NCBI RefSeq assembly: GCF_905397285.1
Contig: NZ_CAJPUX010000003.1
Coordinates: forward strand, 372,001-436,000
From: Cupriavidus plantarum
Lineage (GTDB): Bacteria; Pseudomonadota; Gammaproteobacteria; Burkholderiales; Burkholderiaceae
Length of the DNA stretch: 64,000 nt
Direction: 5' to 3'
This document shows, piece after piece, positions 40,384 to 49,648 of the stretch. Under the pieces are notes generated by a model. It had not been told where the DNA came from. It ran no database searches and saw only the letters and a list, made by a program, of their open reading frames with translations. The position numbers and the translations under genes were made by a program. Position 1 is the stretch's first letter; each line of letters starts with the position of its first letter.

Positions 40384-40465
40384 CTGGGGCGGCTGACTGT
40401 CTCCTGACTGTCTCCCGGCTTGTTCGATTCCGAGATGACAAATTTGTAATTTGACCCCCTGTATG

Positions 40466-40484
40466 CGAATGATTATCGTCATCG
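40466..40484 (+). promoter_or_regulatory. Fur box upstream of fbpA
   Basis: The 19 bases GCGAATGATTATCGTCATC match the classical Fur consensus at 14 positions and lie 28 bp before the fbpA start, in a locally A/T-rich stretch. The match, plus an iron transporter gene directly downstream, makes iron-dependent repression likely. A separate dyad, ACAAATTTGT, lies just upstream near 40439-40448. Confidence 0.72.
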
Positions 40485-40511
40485 GTTGACATCCGACCAC
40501 GGAGAAGATCG

Positions 40512-41555
40512 ATGATGAAATCAAGGGGGAGGCTGGGTGTGACCATGGCGGCGAGCGTGGTCACACTGCTGGGATTGTCCGCAACGGCCGCCGCGCAGGA
40601 GAAGGTGCTCAATCTGTACACGGCGCGTCACTATCAAACCGACGAGTCGCTGTACAACAACTTCACGCGGCAGACCGGCATCAAGATCAACCGCATCGAG
40701 GGCCAGGAAGATCCGCTGCTCGAGCGCATCCGCAATGAAGGCGCCAATAGCCCGGCCGACGTGTTCATCACCGTCGATATTGGGCGGCTCTGGCGCGCCC
40801 AGCAGGCCGGCGTGTTCGCGCCCGTGAAATCGAAGGTGCTGGAGTCGCGCATTCCCGCGAACTATCGCGATCCCAATGGCGAGTGGTTCGGTTTCTCCGC
40901 CCGCGCGCGCGTCATCGCGTACAACAAGGCCGCGGTGAAGCCCGGCGATATCGCGCGTTACGAGGACCTCGCCGATCCGAAATGGAAGGGCAAGGTCTGC
41001 ACGCGGTCGAGCGGGCATGTCTACAACCTGTCGCTGGTGTCGAGCCTGATCGCGCACGATGGCGAGGCAAAGACGGAGGCCTGGGCTCGCGGCGTCGCCG
41101 GCAATCTCGCGCGCGCGCCGAAGGGCGGCGACACCGATCAGCTCAAGGCCGTCGCGGCCGGCGAGTGCGATGTCGCGATCTCCAACACCTACTACATCGC
41201 GCGCCTGCTCAAGTCCACGAAGCCCGAGGACAAGGCCGTGGCCGACAAGCTCGGCGTGGTGTGGCCGAACCAGTCGAGCCAGGGCGTGCACATGAACATT
41301 TCCGGCGGCGGCATGCTCAGGCATGCGCCGAACAAGGAGGCCGCCGTGAAATTCCTCGAGTACCTCGCGAGCGACGAGGCGCAGGCCTACTTCGCCGACG
41401 GCAACAACGAGTGGCCCGTGGTGCCGAGCGTGAAGATCGCCAATCCCGCGCTCGAGGCGCTCGGCACGTTCAAGGCCGACAAGATCAACGTGGCGGAACT
41501 CGGCAAGTACCAGTCCGAGGCGCAGAAGCTCGTCGACAAGGCGGGCTATCGCTAG
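40512..41555 (+). CDS. fbpA: Iron(III) ABC transporter substrate-binding protein
   Basis: A 347-residue periplasmic protein. The signal peptide ends near ATAAAQ (about residue 29). The paired tyrosines in SNTYYIARLL (Tyr227-Tyr228) are the iron ligands seen in FbpA/FutA proteins, and VLNLYTARHYQTDE is the usual N-terminal strand. It binds ferric iron and delivers it to the FbpB-FbpC transporter. It sits alone on the plus strand under a Fur-like box, apart from fbpB and fbpC, which lie 0.8-2.5 kb away. Confidence 0.93.
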   Translation: MMKSRGRLGVTMAASVVTLLGLSATAAAQEKVLNLYTARHYQTDESLYNNFTRQTGIKINRIEGQEDPLLERIRNEGANSPADVFITVDIGRLWRAQQAGVFAPVKSKVLESRIPANYRDPNGEWFGFSARARVIAYNKAAVKPGDIARYEDLADPKWKGKVCTRSSGHVYNLSLVSSLIAHDGEAKTEAWARGVAGNLARAPKGGDTDQLKAVAAGECDVAISNTYYIARLLKSTKPEDKAVADKLGVVWPNQSSQGVHMNISGGGMLRHAPNKEAAVKFLEYLASDEAQAYFADGNNEWPVVPSVKIANPALEALGTFKADKINVAELGKYQSEAQKLVDKAGYR

Positions 41556-41587
41556 ACGTTACCGGCACCGCCGGGCACCGCCGCGCC

Positions 41588-42271
41588 TCACAGCAGGAAG
41601 CGGCGGTTGTCGTTCGGCGGATACTGGCTTTCGACCTTGCGGAACTTCAGGCGGGTACTGCTGGTGAGCTTCCGCTTGGCCATGCGCTTCTGCAGCTGGC
41701 GATGGACCGCGCCGATATGGCCGACGGAGCCCTGCGCATAGGGCTTGCCGTCGGTGGCGCCCGCGAGGCCGCCGCCCGCCGCGAGCGCGGCATTGGTTTC
41801 CGCGGCCGTCTTCGCGATCAGCACGTCCAGCACCTGCCGCGCGCGCACGGCGGCCTGCAGCATCGCGTCGCCGGGATTGGCGCGCGCGCGCACCGCATCC
41901 TGCGGCAACCGAACGCTGCCGGCCACGCGGCGCAGCGCGGCACGCAGTTCGCCGCCGTCGAGCGCGGCTTCCTGCACGATCCACACGGCGTCATGGCGCA
42001 GCCAGCCTTCGACGTCCTGCAGGCGGCGGAGCAGCGCGGGCATGAGCAGGCGTCCGCCGAACCGGCGTCCGCGGCGAATCGCATGCAGGCCGATGCGGCG
42101 CATCTGCGGGTTGTCGCTGTCGATCAGATCCTCGATGACCCGGTCCGCGTCGTCCTGGGACTCCATCAGCTCGGCGAATTGCCCGGCCAGCGAAATCTCT
42201 TCCACATTGCTCAGCTTGTTCTTGGCCGCCAGCCTGGAAGTCTTGAACAACAACATGCGGTAACGCAGCAT
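41588..42271 (-). CDS. Unknown protein with HEAT-like helical repeats
   Basis: A 227-residue protein from ATG 42271, which has GAGGG eight bases upstream; the open frame extends further but without a better site. The middle (about 50-125) shows helix pairs resembling HEAT repeats: NPQMRRIGLHAIRRGRRFGG, LMPALLRRLQDVEGWLRHDAV. The C-terminus is basic, with KRMAKRKLTSSTRLKFRK. No signal peptide is present. It lies between fbpA and fbpB, convergent with fbpA and downstream of fbpB on the same strand, 113 bp apart. No function is proposed. Confidence 0.65.
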   Translation of the reverse strand: MLRYRMLLFKTSRLAAKNKLSNVEEISLAGQFAELMESQDDADRVIEDLIDSDNPQMRRIGLHAIRRGRRFGGRLLMPALLRRLQDVEGWLRHDAVWIVQEAALDGGELRAALRRVAGSVRLPQDAVRARANPGDAMLQAAVRARQVLDVLIAKTAAETNAALAAGGGLAGATDGKPYAQGSVGHIGAVHRQLQKRMAKRKLTSSTRLKFRKVESQYPPNDNRRFLL

Positions 42272-42384
42272 AAATACCCTCGAACGGAATAGCCGATAAA
42301 TACCTGCTCGTGGCCACGCATGAAGACATGGGCCATTGGCGGTTGTCGGCACCTTCGAAGATAACTTTAGCTAGGTGTTTACCC

Positions 42385-44043
42385 TTATCTCGCTCGAATG
42401 GCACGTGATAACAGGATCACAGGCAGGATCCCGACCGCGACGATGACGAGGGAAGCGGTGGCCGCCTCGGCCAGCCGCTCGTCGGCGGCGAGGTTGTAGG
42501 CCTGCACGGCCAGCGTATCGAAATTGAACGGCCGCATGACGAACGTCGCGGGGAGCTCCTTCATGACGTCGACGAACACGATCAGCGCGGCCGTCAGCAG
42601 GCTGCCGCGCAGCATGGGGGCGTGGACGCGGCGCAGCGTCGAGGCGGGGCCATGGCCGAGGCTGCGGGCGGCGCTGTCCATTGCCGGTGTGATGCGCGCC
42701 AGTCCGGCGTTGACCGATTGCAGCGCCACGCCGAGAAAGCGCACGAGGTACGCATAGACGAGCGCGGTGATGCCGCCCGTCAGCAGCAGTCCCACGGACA
42801 GGTCGAGGTGCCGCTGCATCCAGTCCGCGAGCACGTTGTCGAGGCGCGCCACGGGGACCAGCACGCCCACGGCGATCACGGAGCCTGGCAGCGCGTAACC
42901 CATGCCGCAGAGGCGGGTCAACGCACGCACGAGCCTCGCGCGCAGTCCCGCGGGCGCGCCGCGTCCCGCATAGCCGATGGCCAGCGCCACGAGCACCGCA
43001 ACGGCTGCCGTGATGCTCGCGAGCGTGAAGCTGTTGCGCACGAGCGCGATGAAACGCGGGCCGAACTGCGCGTCGCCATCGAGGAACGCCATGCGGCAGA
43101 GCATCAGCGCGGGGACCAGGAATCCCAGCAGCACGGGCAGCACGCAGAACCCCGTGGCCAGCCACCCGTGCCATCCCGCGAGCGTGCGGGGCGCGGGGCG
43201 CCTGTGCCCGGCGCGCGCGTCGTCGTGGACCCGCGCGCGGCCGCGGTTCATGCGCTCGATCCACAGGATGGCGATGACGAACAGCATCAGGCAGGCCGAT
43301 AGCTGCGCGGCGGCGAGCTTGTCGCCGAGGGAGAACCATGCACGGAAGATGCCCGTCGAGAATGTCGGGATGCCGAAGTACGCCACGGTGCCGAAGTCCG
43401 CGAGCGTTTCCATGAGCGCGAGCACGGTGCCTGCCAGAATGCCCGGCCATGCGAGCGGCAGCGCGACGTGCCATGCGACGCGCCACGGACCGTGGCCGAG
43501 CAGTCGCGCGGCCTCGAGCGCGCTGGCGCCCTGTTGCAGGAATGCGGCGCGGGCGGTCAGATACACGTAGGGGTACAGCACGAGCGTGAACAGCACGATC
43601 GCGCCGCCGATCGAGCGGATATCGGGAAACCAGTATTCGCGCGCGCGCCAGCCCGTGAGGTCGCGCAGCCATGTCTGCACTGGCCCCGCGAATTGCAGCG
43701 CGTCGGTGTAGGCGTAGGCGATGACGTATGCGGGCATGGCGAGCGGCAGCACGAGCGCCCACTCCATGAGGCCGCGCCCCGGAAAGCGCGTCATCGCGGT
43801 GAGCCATGCGGTGGGGACGCCAAGCAGCAGCACGCCGGCGGTGACGCCCGCCAGCAGCATGAGCGTATTGCCGATGTACTCGGCCAGCACCGTATCGACG
43901 AGATGCCGCCAGGTATCGGTGGCGGGCGCGATGACGCTGGCCGCCACCACGCCGAGCGGGATCACGATCAGCAGCGCCATCAGGCACGCGAACGTGGTGA
44001 GCGGCGGTGGAAGGATGCGTCGGTGGCGGTCGAGCAGGAGCAT
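42385..44043 (-). CDS. fbpB: Iron(III) ABC transporter permease (fused two-domain)
   Basis: A 552-residue membrane protein with about twelve helices in two homologous halves. Each half carries an EAA-type loop: EAARLLGHGPWRVAWHVALPLAWPGI in the first and DSAARSLGHGPASTLRRVHAPMLRG in the second. This is the FbpB/SfuB layout of iron permeases. It forms the inner-membrane channel with FbpC. The start MLLLDRHRR at 44043 is only 39 bp from the divergent fbpC start. Confidence 0.92.
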   Translation of the reverse strand: MLLLDRHRRILPPPLTTFACLMALLIVIPLGVVAASVIAPATDTWRHLVDTVLAEYIGNTLMLLAGVTAGVLLLGVPTAWLTAMTRFPGRGLMEWALVLPLAMPAYVIAYAYTDALQFAGPVQTWLRDLTGWRAREYWFPDIRSIGGAIVLFTLVLYPYVYLTARAAFLQQGASALEAARLLGHGPWRVAWHVALPLAWPGILAGTVLALMETLADFGTVAYFGIPTFSTGIFRAWFSLGDKLAAAQLSACLMLFVIAILWIERMNRGRARVHDDARAGHRRPAPRTLAGWHGWLATGFCVLPVLLGFLVPALMLCRMAFLDGDAQFGPRFIALVRNSFTLASITAAVAVLVALAIGYAGRGAPAGLRARLVRALTRLCGMGYALPGSVIAVGVLVPVARLDNVLADWMQRHLDLSVGLLLTGGITALVYAYLVRFLGVALQSVNAGLARITPAMDSAARSLGHGPASTLRRVHAPMLRGSLLTAALIVFVDVMKELPATFVMRPFNFDTLAVQAYNLAADERLAEAATASLVIVAVGILPVILLSRAIRAR

Positions 44044-44069
44044 CCATGCATTCTAGCGCCGCGGCTCTC

Positions 44070-44075
44070 TATAAT
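44070..44075 (+). promoter_or_regulatory. TATAAT box immediately before fbpC
   Basis: A perfect TATAAT ends 7 bases before the fbpC ATG at 44083. If it is a -10 box, the transcript would begin at or next to the start codon, giving a leaderless mRNA or pointing to the later start at 44116. No good -35 box is seen at 17 bp. Confidence 0.45.
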
Positions 44076-44082
44076 CTGCGGC

Positions 44083-45207
44083 ATGCGCAACGATCTCCCA
44101 GTCTCGGCCATCCCGATGACCCACGCGGCGAGCGTACCGCCCCGGCCGGTCGTCGAGGTAGACCGCATCGCCCATGCCTTCGGCCGCCACACGGTCATCG
44201 ACGGCCTGTCGTTCTCGCTCACCGCCGGCACGATCGCCTGCCTGCTCGGCCCGAGCGGCTGCGGCAAGACCACTGTGCTGCGCGCGATCGCCGGGTTCGA
44301 AACGCTGCGCGCAGGCGAAATCCGGATCGACGGCGAGGTCGTCTCGTCGGCGGGCAGCGGCCTGCCGCCCGAGCACCGCCGCATCGGCATGGTGTTCCAG
44401 GACTACGCCCTGTTCCCGCACCTGACCATCGCCGACAACGTCGGCTTCGGACTCATCGGCACCCACCGGACGCAGCGCGACGCGCGCGTCCGCGAAATGC
44501 TCGCGCTCGTCGGCCTGCACGACGCCGGCAACCGGTACCCGCACGAACTGTCCGGCGGCCAGCAGCAACGCGTGGCCCTCGCCCGCGCGCTCGCGCCGCG
44601 CCCCGCGCTCCTGCTGCTCGACGAACCGTTCTCGAACCTCGACATCGACTTGCGCGAAAGGCTCGGGCAGGAGGTGCGCGACATCCTGCGCGCGCAGGGC
44701 ACCACCGCGATCCTCGTCACGCACGACCAGCACGAGGCGTTCGCCATGGCGGACGAGATCGGCGTGATGCATGGCGGCAGGATCGAGCAATGGGGCGACG
44801 CGCATACGCTGTATCACCAGCCCGCCACCCGTTTCGTGGCGGGTTTCATTGGCCAGGGCGTGCTGCTGCGCGGCCGTGTGCGCAAGCGCGCGATCGCCCT
44901 CGCCATCGGCACGCTGCCATGGCGCAATGCGCTCGCGCTGGCCGACGGCACCGAGGTGGACGTGCTGATCCGCCCGGACGACCTCGTGCACGACGCCGCC
45001 GGCCCCCTGCGCGGCCGGGTCCTCGACAAGGCCTTCCGCGGCGCCAGCATCCTGTACACGCTGCAACTGGACGACGGCAGCCGCGTGCTCGCACTGGTGC
45101 CATCGCACCACGACCTCCCGCCAGGGTCCACCCTTGGCCTGCGTGTCGAGGCGGACGATGTCATCGCGTTCGAAGCGGGCGCCTTCTCCCGATCGTCTAC
45201 ACTGTGA
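44083..45207 (+). CDS. fbpC: Iron(III) ABC transporter ATP-binding protein
   Basis: A 374-residue ABC ATPase from ATG 44083, or 363 residues from ATG 44116; neither has a clear ribosome site. Walker A GPSGCGKTT, signature LSGGQQQRVALARAL, and Walker B LLLLDEPFSNLD are all intact. The C-terminal ~120 residues form the TOBE-type regulatory domain of the FbpC/PotA group. It powers the FbpB permease at the cytoplasmic face. It is divergent from fbpB. Confidence 0.93.
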   Translation: MRNDLPVSAIPMTHAASVPPRPVVEVDRIAHAFGRHTVIDGLSFSLTAGTIACLLGPSGCGKTTVLRAIAGFETLRAGEIRIDGEVVSSAGSGLPPEHRRIGMVFQDYALFPHLTIADNVGFGLIGTHRTQRDARVREMLALVGLHDAGNRYPHELSGGQQQRVALARALAPRPALLLLDEPFSNLDIDLRERLGQEVRDILRAQGTTAILVTHDQHEAFAMADEIGVMHGGRIEQWGDAHTLYHQPATRFVAGFIGQGVLLRGRVRKRAIALAIGTLPWRNALALADGTEVDVLIRPDDLVHDAAGPLRGRVLDKAFRGASILYTLQLDDGSRVLALVPSHHDLPPGSTLGLRVEADDVIAFEAGAFSRSSTL

Positions 45208-45245
45208 CGTTTCGCGTGTTAGTTGATGAGGTGCTTAGTTAGGTC

Positions 45246-46646
45246 ATGACTGTGGCGGACTCGTTGTTCTCTGACTCCCCGGACCGTTCCCGGCAACCGC
45301 TCGCGGAACGCCTGCGCCCGCGCACGATCGACGAGGTCATCGGTCAGCAGCATCTGCTCGGCCCCGGCAAGCCGCTGCGCGTTGCGTTCGCGTCGGGCGA
45401 ACCGCATTCGATGATCCTGTGGGGGCCGCCCGGCGTCGGCAAGACCACGCTCGCGCGGCTGATGGCCAATGCATTCGACGCCGAGTTCATCGCGCTGTCG
45501 GCCGTGCTGTCCGGCGTCAAGGACATCCGCGAAGCGGTCGAGCGCGCCGAGCAGTTCCGCATGCATGGCCGCCGCACGCTCGTATTCGTGGATGAGGTGC
45601 ACCGTTTCAACAAGAGCCAGCAGGACGCCTTCCTGCCGCATGTCGAGAGCGGGCTGTTCACGTTCATCGGCGCCACCACCGAGAACCCGTCTTTCGAGGT
45701 GAACGGCGCCTTGCTCTCGCGCGCGGCCGTCTACGTGCTCAAGAGCCTGGACGAGGCGGAACTCACCGCGCTCGTGCGCCGTGCCACCGAAGAGCTGAAC
45801 GCCACCGCCGCGGAGGGCGAACCGCCGCTGGAGTGGGACGAGGGCAATGGCGAGGGTGACAGCGACAACAACGCGCTGAACCTGATCGTCGCCTCCGCGG
45901 ACGGCGATGGCCGCAAGCTGCTCAACAATATCGAGATCGTCGCGCGCGCGGCCCGCAACGCGAAGCAGGCGCGCATCGACACGGCGCTGCTCGGCAGCGC
46001 GCTCGCCGAGAACCTGCGCCGCTTCGACAAGGGCGGCGACGCGTTCTACGACCAGATCAGCGCGCTGCACAAGTCGGTGCGCGGTTCCGATCCCGATGGC
46101 ACGCTGTACTGGTTCTGCCGCATGCTCGACGGGGGCGCCGACCCGCGCTACCTCGCTCGTCGCATCGTGCGCATGGCATGGGAAGACATCGGCCTGGCCG
46201 ATCCGCGCGCGGCGCGCATCACGCTCGACGCGGCCGAGACCTATGAGCGGCTCGGCTCGCCCGAAGGCGAACTGGCCCTTGCACAGGCGCTGCTCTATCT
46301 CGCCGTGGCGCCGAAGTCCAACGCGGGCTACAACGCGTACAACGCGGCGCGGGCCTTCGTCGCCAGGGACAAGTCGCGGCAGGTGCCCGTGCATCTGCGC
46401 AACGCGCCCACGCGCCTGATGAAGGAACTCGGCTACGGCCACGCGTACCGCTACGCGCACGACGAGCCGGAAGCCTATGCGGCCGGCGAGCACTATCTGC
46501 CGGACGACCTGCGCGACCAGAACTGGTACCAGCCCACGCCACGCGGCCTCGAAGGCAAGATCGGCGACAAGCTGCGGCACCTGCGCGACCTCGATGAGGC
46601 GTGGCATCGTGCGCAGCAGGGCAAGAAGGGCGAGAAGGGCAAGTAG
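45246..46646 (+). CDS. rarA: Replication-associated recombination protein A (MgsA/RarA)
   Basis: A 466-residue AAA+ ATPase. It has LAERLRPRTIDEVIGQQHLL near the start, Walker A WGPPGVGKTTLA, Walker B LVFVDEVHRFNKSQQD, and the C-terminal tetramerisation domain with WEDIGLADPRA and KSNAGYNAYNAA. It acts at stalled replication forks in the cytoplasm. The C-terminus is a Lys/Gly-rich repeat (GKKGEKGK). It lies upstream of serS, a common arrangement. Confidence 0.95.
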   Translation: MTVADSLFSDSPDRSRQPLAERLRPRTIDEVIGQQHLLGPGKPLRVAFASGEPHSMILWGPPGVGKTTLARLMANAFDAEFIALSAVLSGVKDIREAVERAEQFRMHGRRTLVFVDEVHRFNKSQQDAFLPHVESGLFTFIGATTENPSFEVNGALLSRAAVYVLKSLDEAELTALVRRATEELNATAAEGEPPLEWDEGNGEGDSDNNALNLIVASADGDGRKLLNNIEIVARAARNAKQARIDTALLGSALAENLRRFDKGGDAFYDQISALHKSVRGSDPDGTLYWFCRMLDGGADPRYLARRIVRMAWEDIGLADPRAARITLDAAETYERLGSPEGELALAQALLYLAVAPKSNAGYNAYNAARAFVARDKSRQVPVHLRNAPTRLMKELGYGHAYRYAHDEPEAYAAGEHYLPDDLRDQNWYQPTPRGLEGKIGDKLRHLRDLDEAWHRAQQGKKGEKGK

Positions 46647-46693
46647 GACGAAGGGCAGGACGCGGCGGGAAGCGCCAGAACAGCCACGGGTAA

Positions 46694-48115
<1,422 letters not shown>

Positions 48116-48134
48116 GAAGAATATGAGCAGGGAC

Positions 48135-48164
48135 TTGCATTCCCTGCAAAGATGTCGCTATAAT
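48135..48164 (+). promoter_or_regulatory. Promoter of tRNA-Ser
   Basis: TTGCAT at 48135-48140 and a perfect TATAAT at 48159-48164 are separated by 18 bp. Transcription would begin near 48171, about 34 bases before the tRNA. A 7-bp inverted repeat (GCAGGGA at 48127-48133 and TCCCTGC at 48141-48147) encloses the -35 box. Confidence 0.75.
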
Positions 48165-48204
48165 CGCGGTTTCGCTGAAACGAAAACGAAGCGACCAAGT
48201 TACC

Positions 48205-48296
<92 letters not shown>

Positions 48297-48350
48297 TAAA
48301 AACCTGTCGTTAGATTCGACCACCGACAGGCACACACTGCATCAAATTCG

Positions 48351-48387
48351 AGCCGACGCCTGCGCAAGCAGCCGTCGGTTTTGTTTT
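48351..48387 (+). terminator. Terminator after tRNA-Ser, left copy
   Basis: A stem with arms CCGACG and CGTCGG around a GC-rich loop is followed by TTTTGTTTTT. It ends the tRNA-Ser transcript and insulates the phage recombinase. An extra hairpin, CCTGTCG/CGACAGG (about 48303-48330), precedes it. An identical 37-bp copy lies at the right end of the prophage. Confidence 0.85.
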
Positions 48388-48473
48388 TCCGTAGCACCCA
48401 TCGTCAGCGGGGTTCGAAACCTACTGCATGAGACCCGACATACATTGTTCCCAACAACAACAAACACGGTCAC

Positions 48474-49064
48474 ATGTTAGTCGGCTACGCCCGGGTCAGC
48501 ACTCAAGAACAAGAGACGCACGCCCAAACCGACGCACTGCGAGAAGCGGGCGTCGGTTTTATTTTTTCCGAAAAGCGATCCGGCGGTAGCGCTTCAAAGC
48601 GACCCGTATTGGAACAGATGCTGGCCACGATCAGCCAGGGTGATACGGTGGTCGTCTACAAGCTCGACCGCATCGCGCGATCACTAAAAGACCTTCTCAT
48701 CATCATAGAGCGCATAGAGGCGGCGGGCGCTCAATTCCGAAGCTTAACGGAGCACATCGACACCCGATCACCAGCGGGTCGCATGATCTTTCAAATCGTC
48801 GGAGCGTTTGCTGAATTCGAACGTGAGCTTATACGCGAGCGAACAAAAGTGGGAATGGCCGCAGCCGCCCGACGCGGTGTGAAGATGGGGCGACCGACCG
48901 CAATGAGCGAACAGCAGGAAGCGGAAGCAATGCAGCTGTGGTTCACGGGCCGCTACACGAAATCAGCGCTAGCACGCCGATACGGCACCCACATCTCCAG
49001 CATCAAGCGTGCGATCAAACGCCACCGCGAACGCATACAGCCAAGCCTACTGGACGCTGCATAA
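48474..49064 (+). CDS. Serine recombinase (resolvase/invertase type), phage integrase
   Basis: A 196-residue small serine recombinase. The catalytic Ser9 lies in VGYARVSTQEQE. The conserved arginines are in YKLDRIARSL and FERELIRERT. The C-terminal helix-turn-helix has YTKSALARRYGTHISSIKRAIKR. It most likely integrates and excises this phage at tRNA-Ser, as shown for phiRSM. It reads left to right from the attL side, opposite to the structural genes. The stop of a readthrough frame from the att region (TAG at 48478) overlaps its start region. Confidence 0.93.
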   Translation: MLVGYARVSTQEQETHAQTDALREAGVGFIFSEKRSGGSASKRPVLEQMLATISQGDTVVVYKLDRIARSLKDLLIIIERIEAAGAQFRSLTEHIDTRSPAGRMIFQIVGAFAEFERELIRERTKVGMAAAARRGVKMGRPTAMSEQQEAEAMQLWFTGRYTKSALARRYGTHISSIKRAIKRHRERIQPSLLDAA

Positions 49065-49099
49065 AAAAACCGCGACCCGAGGGATGAGCCGGATCGCGG
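49063..49099 (-). terminator. Terminator at the end of the phage minus-strand operon
   Basis: The stem CCGCGA/TCGCGG at 49070-49075 and 49094-49099 is followed on the minus strand by a run of seven T. It lies about 90 bp after the last minus-strand phage gene (ending 49190) and directly after the recombinase stop on the other strand. Confidence 0.8.
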
Positions 49100-49189
49100 C
49101 ACAACTCACTGCGACGTAATCATAGCCACTACGACACAGCGAAGCATCACCATACGGACAGAATCGAATCTGCACTGACAGTCATAGTC

Positions 49190-49447
49190 CTAGCGCTTGC
49201 GTAGTAACTGCGTCCTCAATAACTTCGCGAACACGGCGTTGCGCGTCGTGTCCTTGAACTTCAGATAGTCGTTGAGCGCCTCGACCAGCTCCGACGGCAA
49301 CTCGACAGTAACGGCCACCAGCTCGTGGCGCGCACGATATGCGGCTTGCCTCTCAGCTGGCGTCATTGCCGTCCCTGTCGACGGACGACCGCGCTTGCGC
49401 TTCACCGGCACCAACTCACCAGTAACCTTGTCGCTAGCGTCTTTCAT
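49190..49447 (-). CDS. Putative ribbon-helix-helix DNA-binding phage protein
   Basis: An 85-residue protein from ATG 49447. The N-terminal half is basic (PVKRKRGRPSTG, an AT-hook-like RGRP) and followed by MTPAERQAAYRARHEL. The C-terminal half, VAVTVELPSELVEALNDYLKFKDTTRNAVFAKLL, reads as beta strand-helix-helix, the ribbon-helix-helix pattern. It is the last gene of the phage minus-strand module and starts one base after the preceding stop. A role in controlling phage replication or gene expression is an inference. Confidence 0.75.
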   Translation of the reverse strand: MKDASDKVTGELVPVKRKRGRPSTGTAMTPAERQAAYRARHELVAVTVELPSELVEALNDYLKFKDTTRNAVFAKLLRTQLLRKR

Positions 49448-49448
49448 G

Positions 49449-49616
49449 TCACGCACCCTTACGCAAGAAACCACCAAGTTCACGAAGCACGAGCAGCCAA
49501 ATACCGGCAAGGATCACGATACCAACCCAACGAATCGCCGGCATCCCATTCGCAAACCAACCGAACACCGAATTGATAATCCACACCGACCAACCACAAA
49601 ACTCCGCATAGCTCAC
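49449..49616 (-). CDS. Small phage membrane protein
   Basis: A 55-residue protein from GTG 49616, chosen because AGGAG lies eight bases upstream. A longer form from TTG 49652, overlapping the rep stop, is possible. It has two hydrophobic stretches (about 7-21 and 27-45) and a basic end, LGGFLRKGA. It lies between rep and the ribbon-helix-helix-like gene with almost no gaps. No family is recognised; it could be a minor virion protein or an envelope-acting accessory protein. Confidence 0.6.
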   Translation of the reverse strand: MSYAEFCGWSVWIINSVFGWFANGMPAIRWVGIVILAGIWLLVLRELGGFLRKGA

Positions 49617-49648
49617 GATGCGATCTCCTATTTTCGTCACACGTAACG

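Noticed and set aside
49063..49099. Hairpin after the recombinase considered as its terminator on the plus strand
   Set aside because: The T-run is on the minus-strand side only, so it fits the end of the phage minus-strand operon instead.
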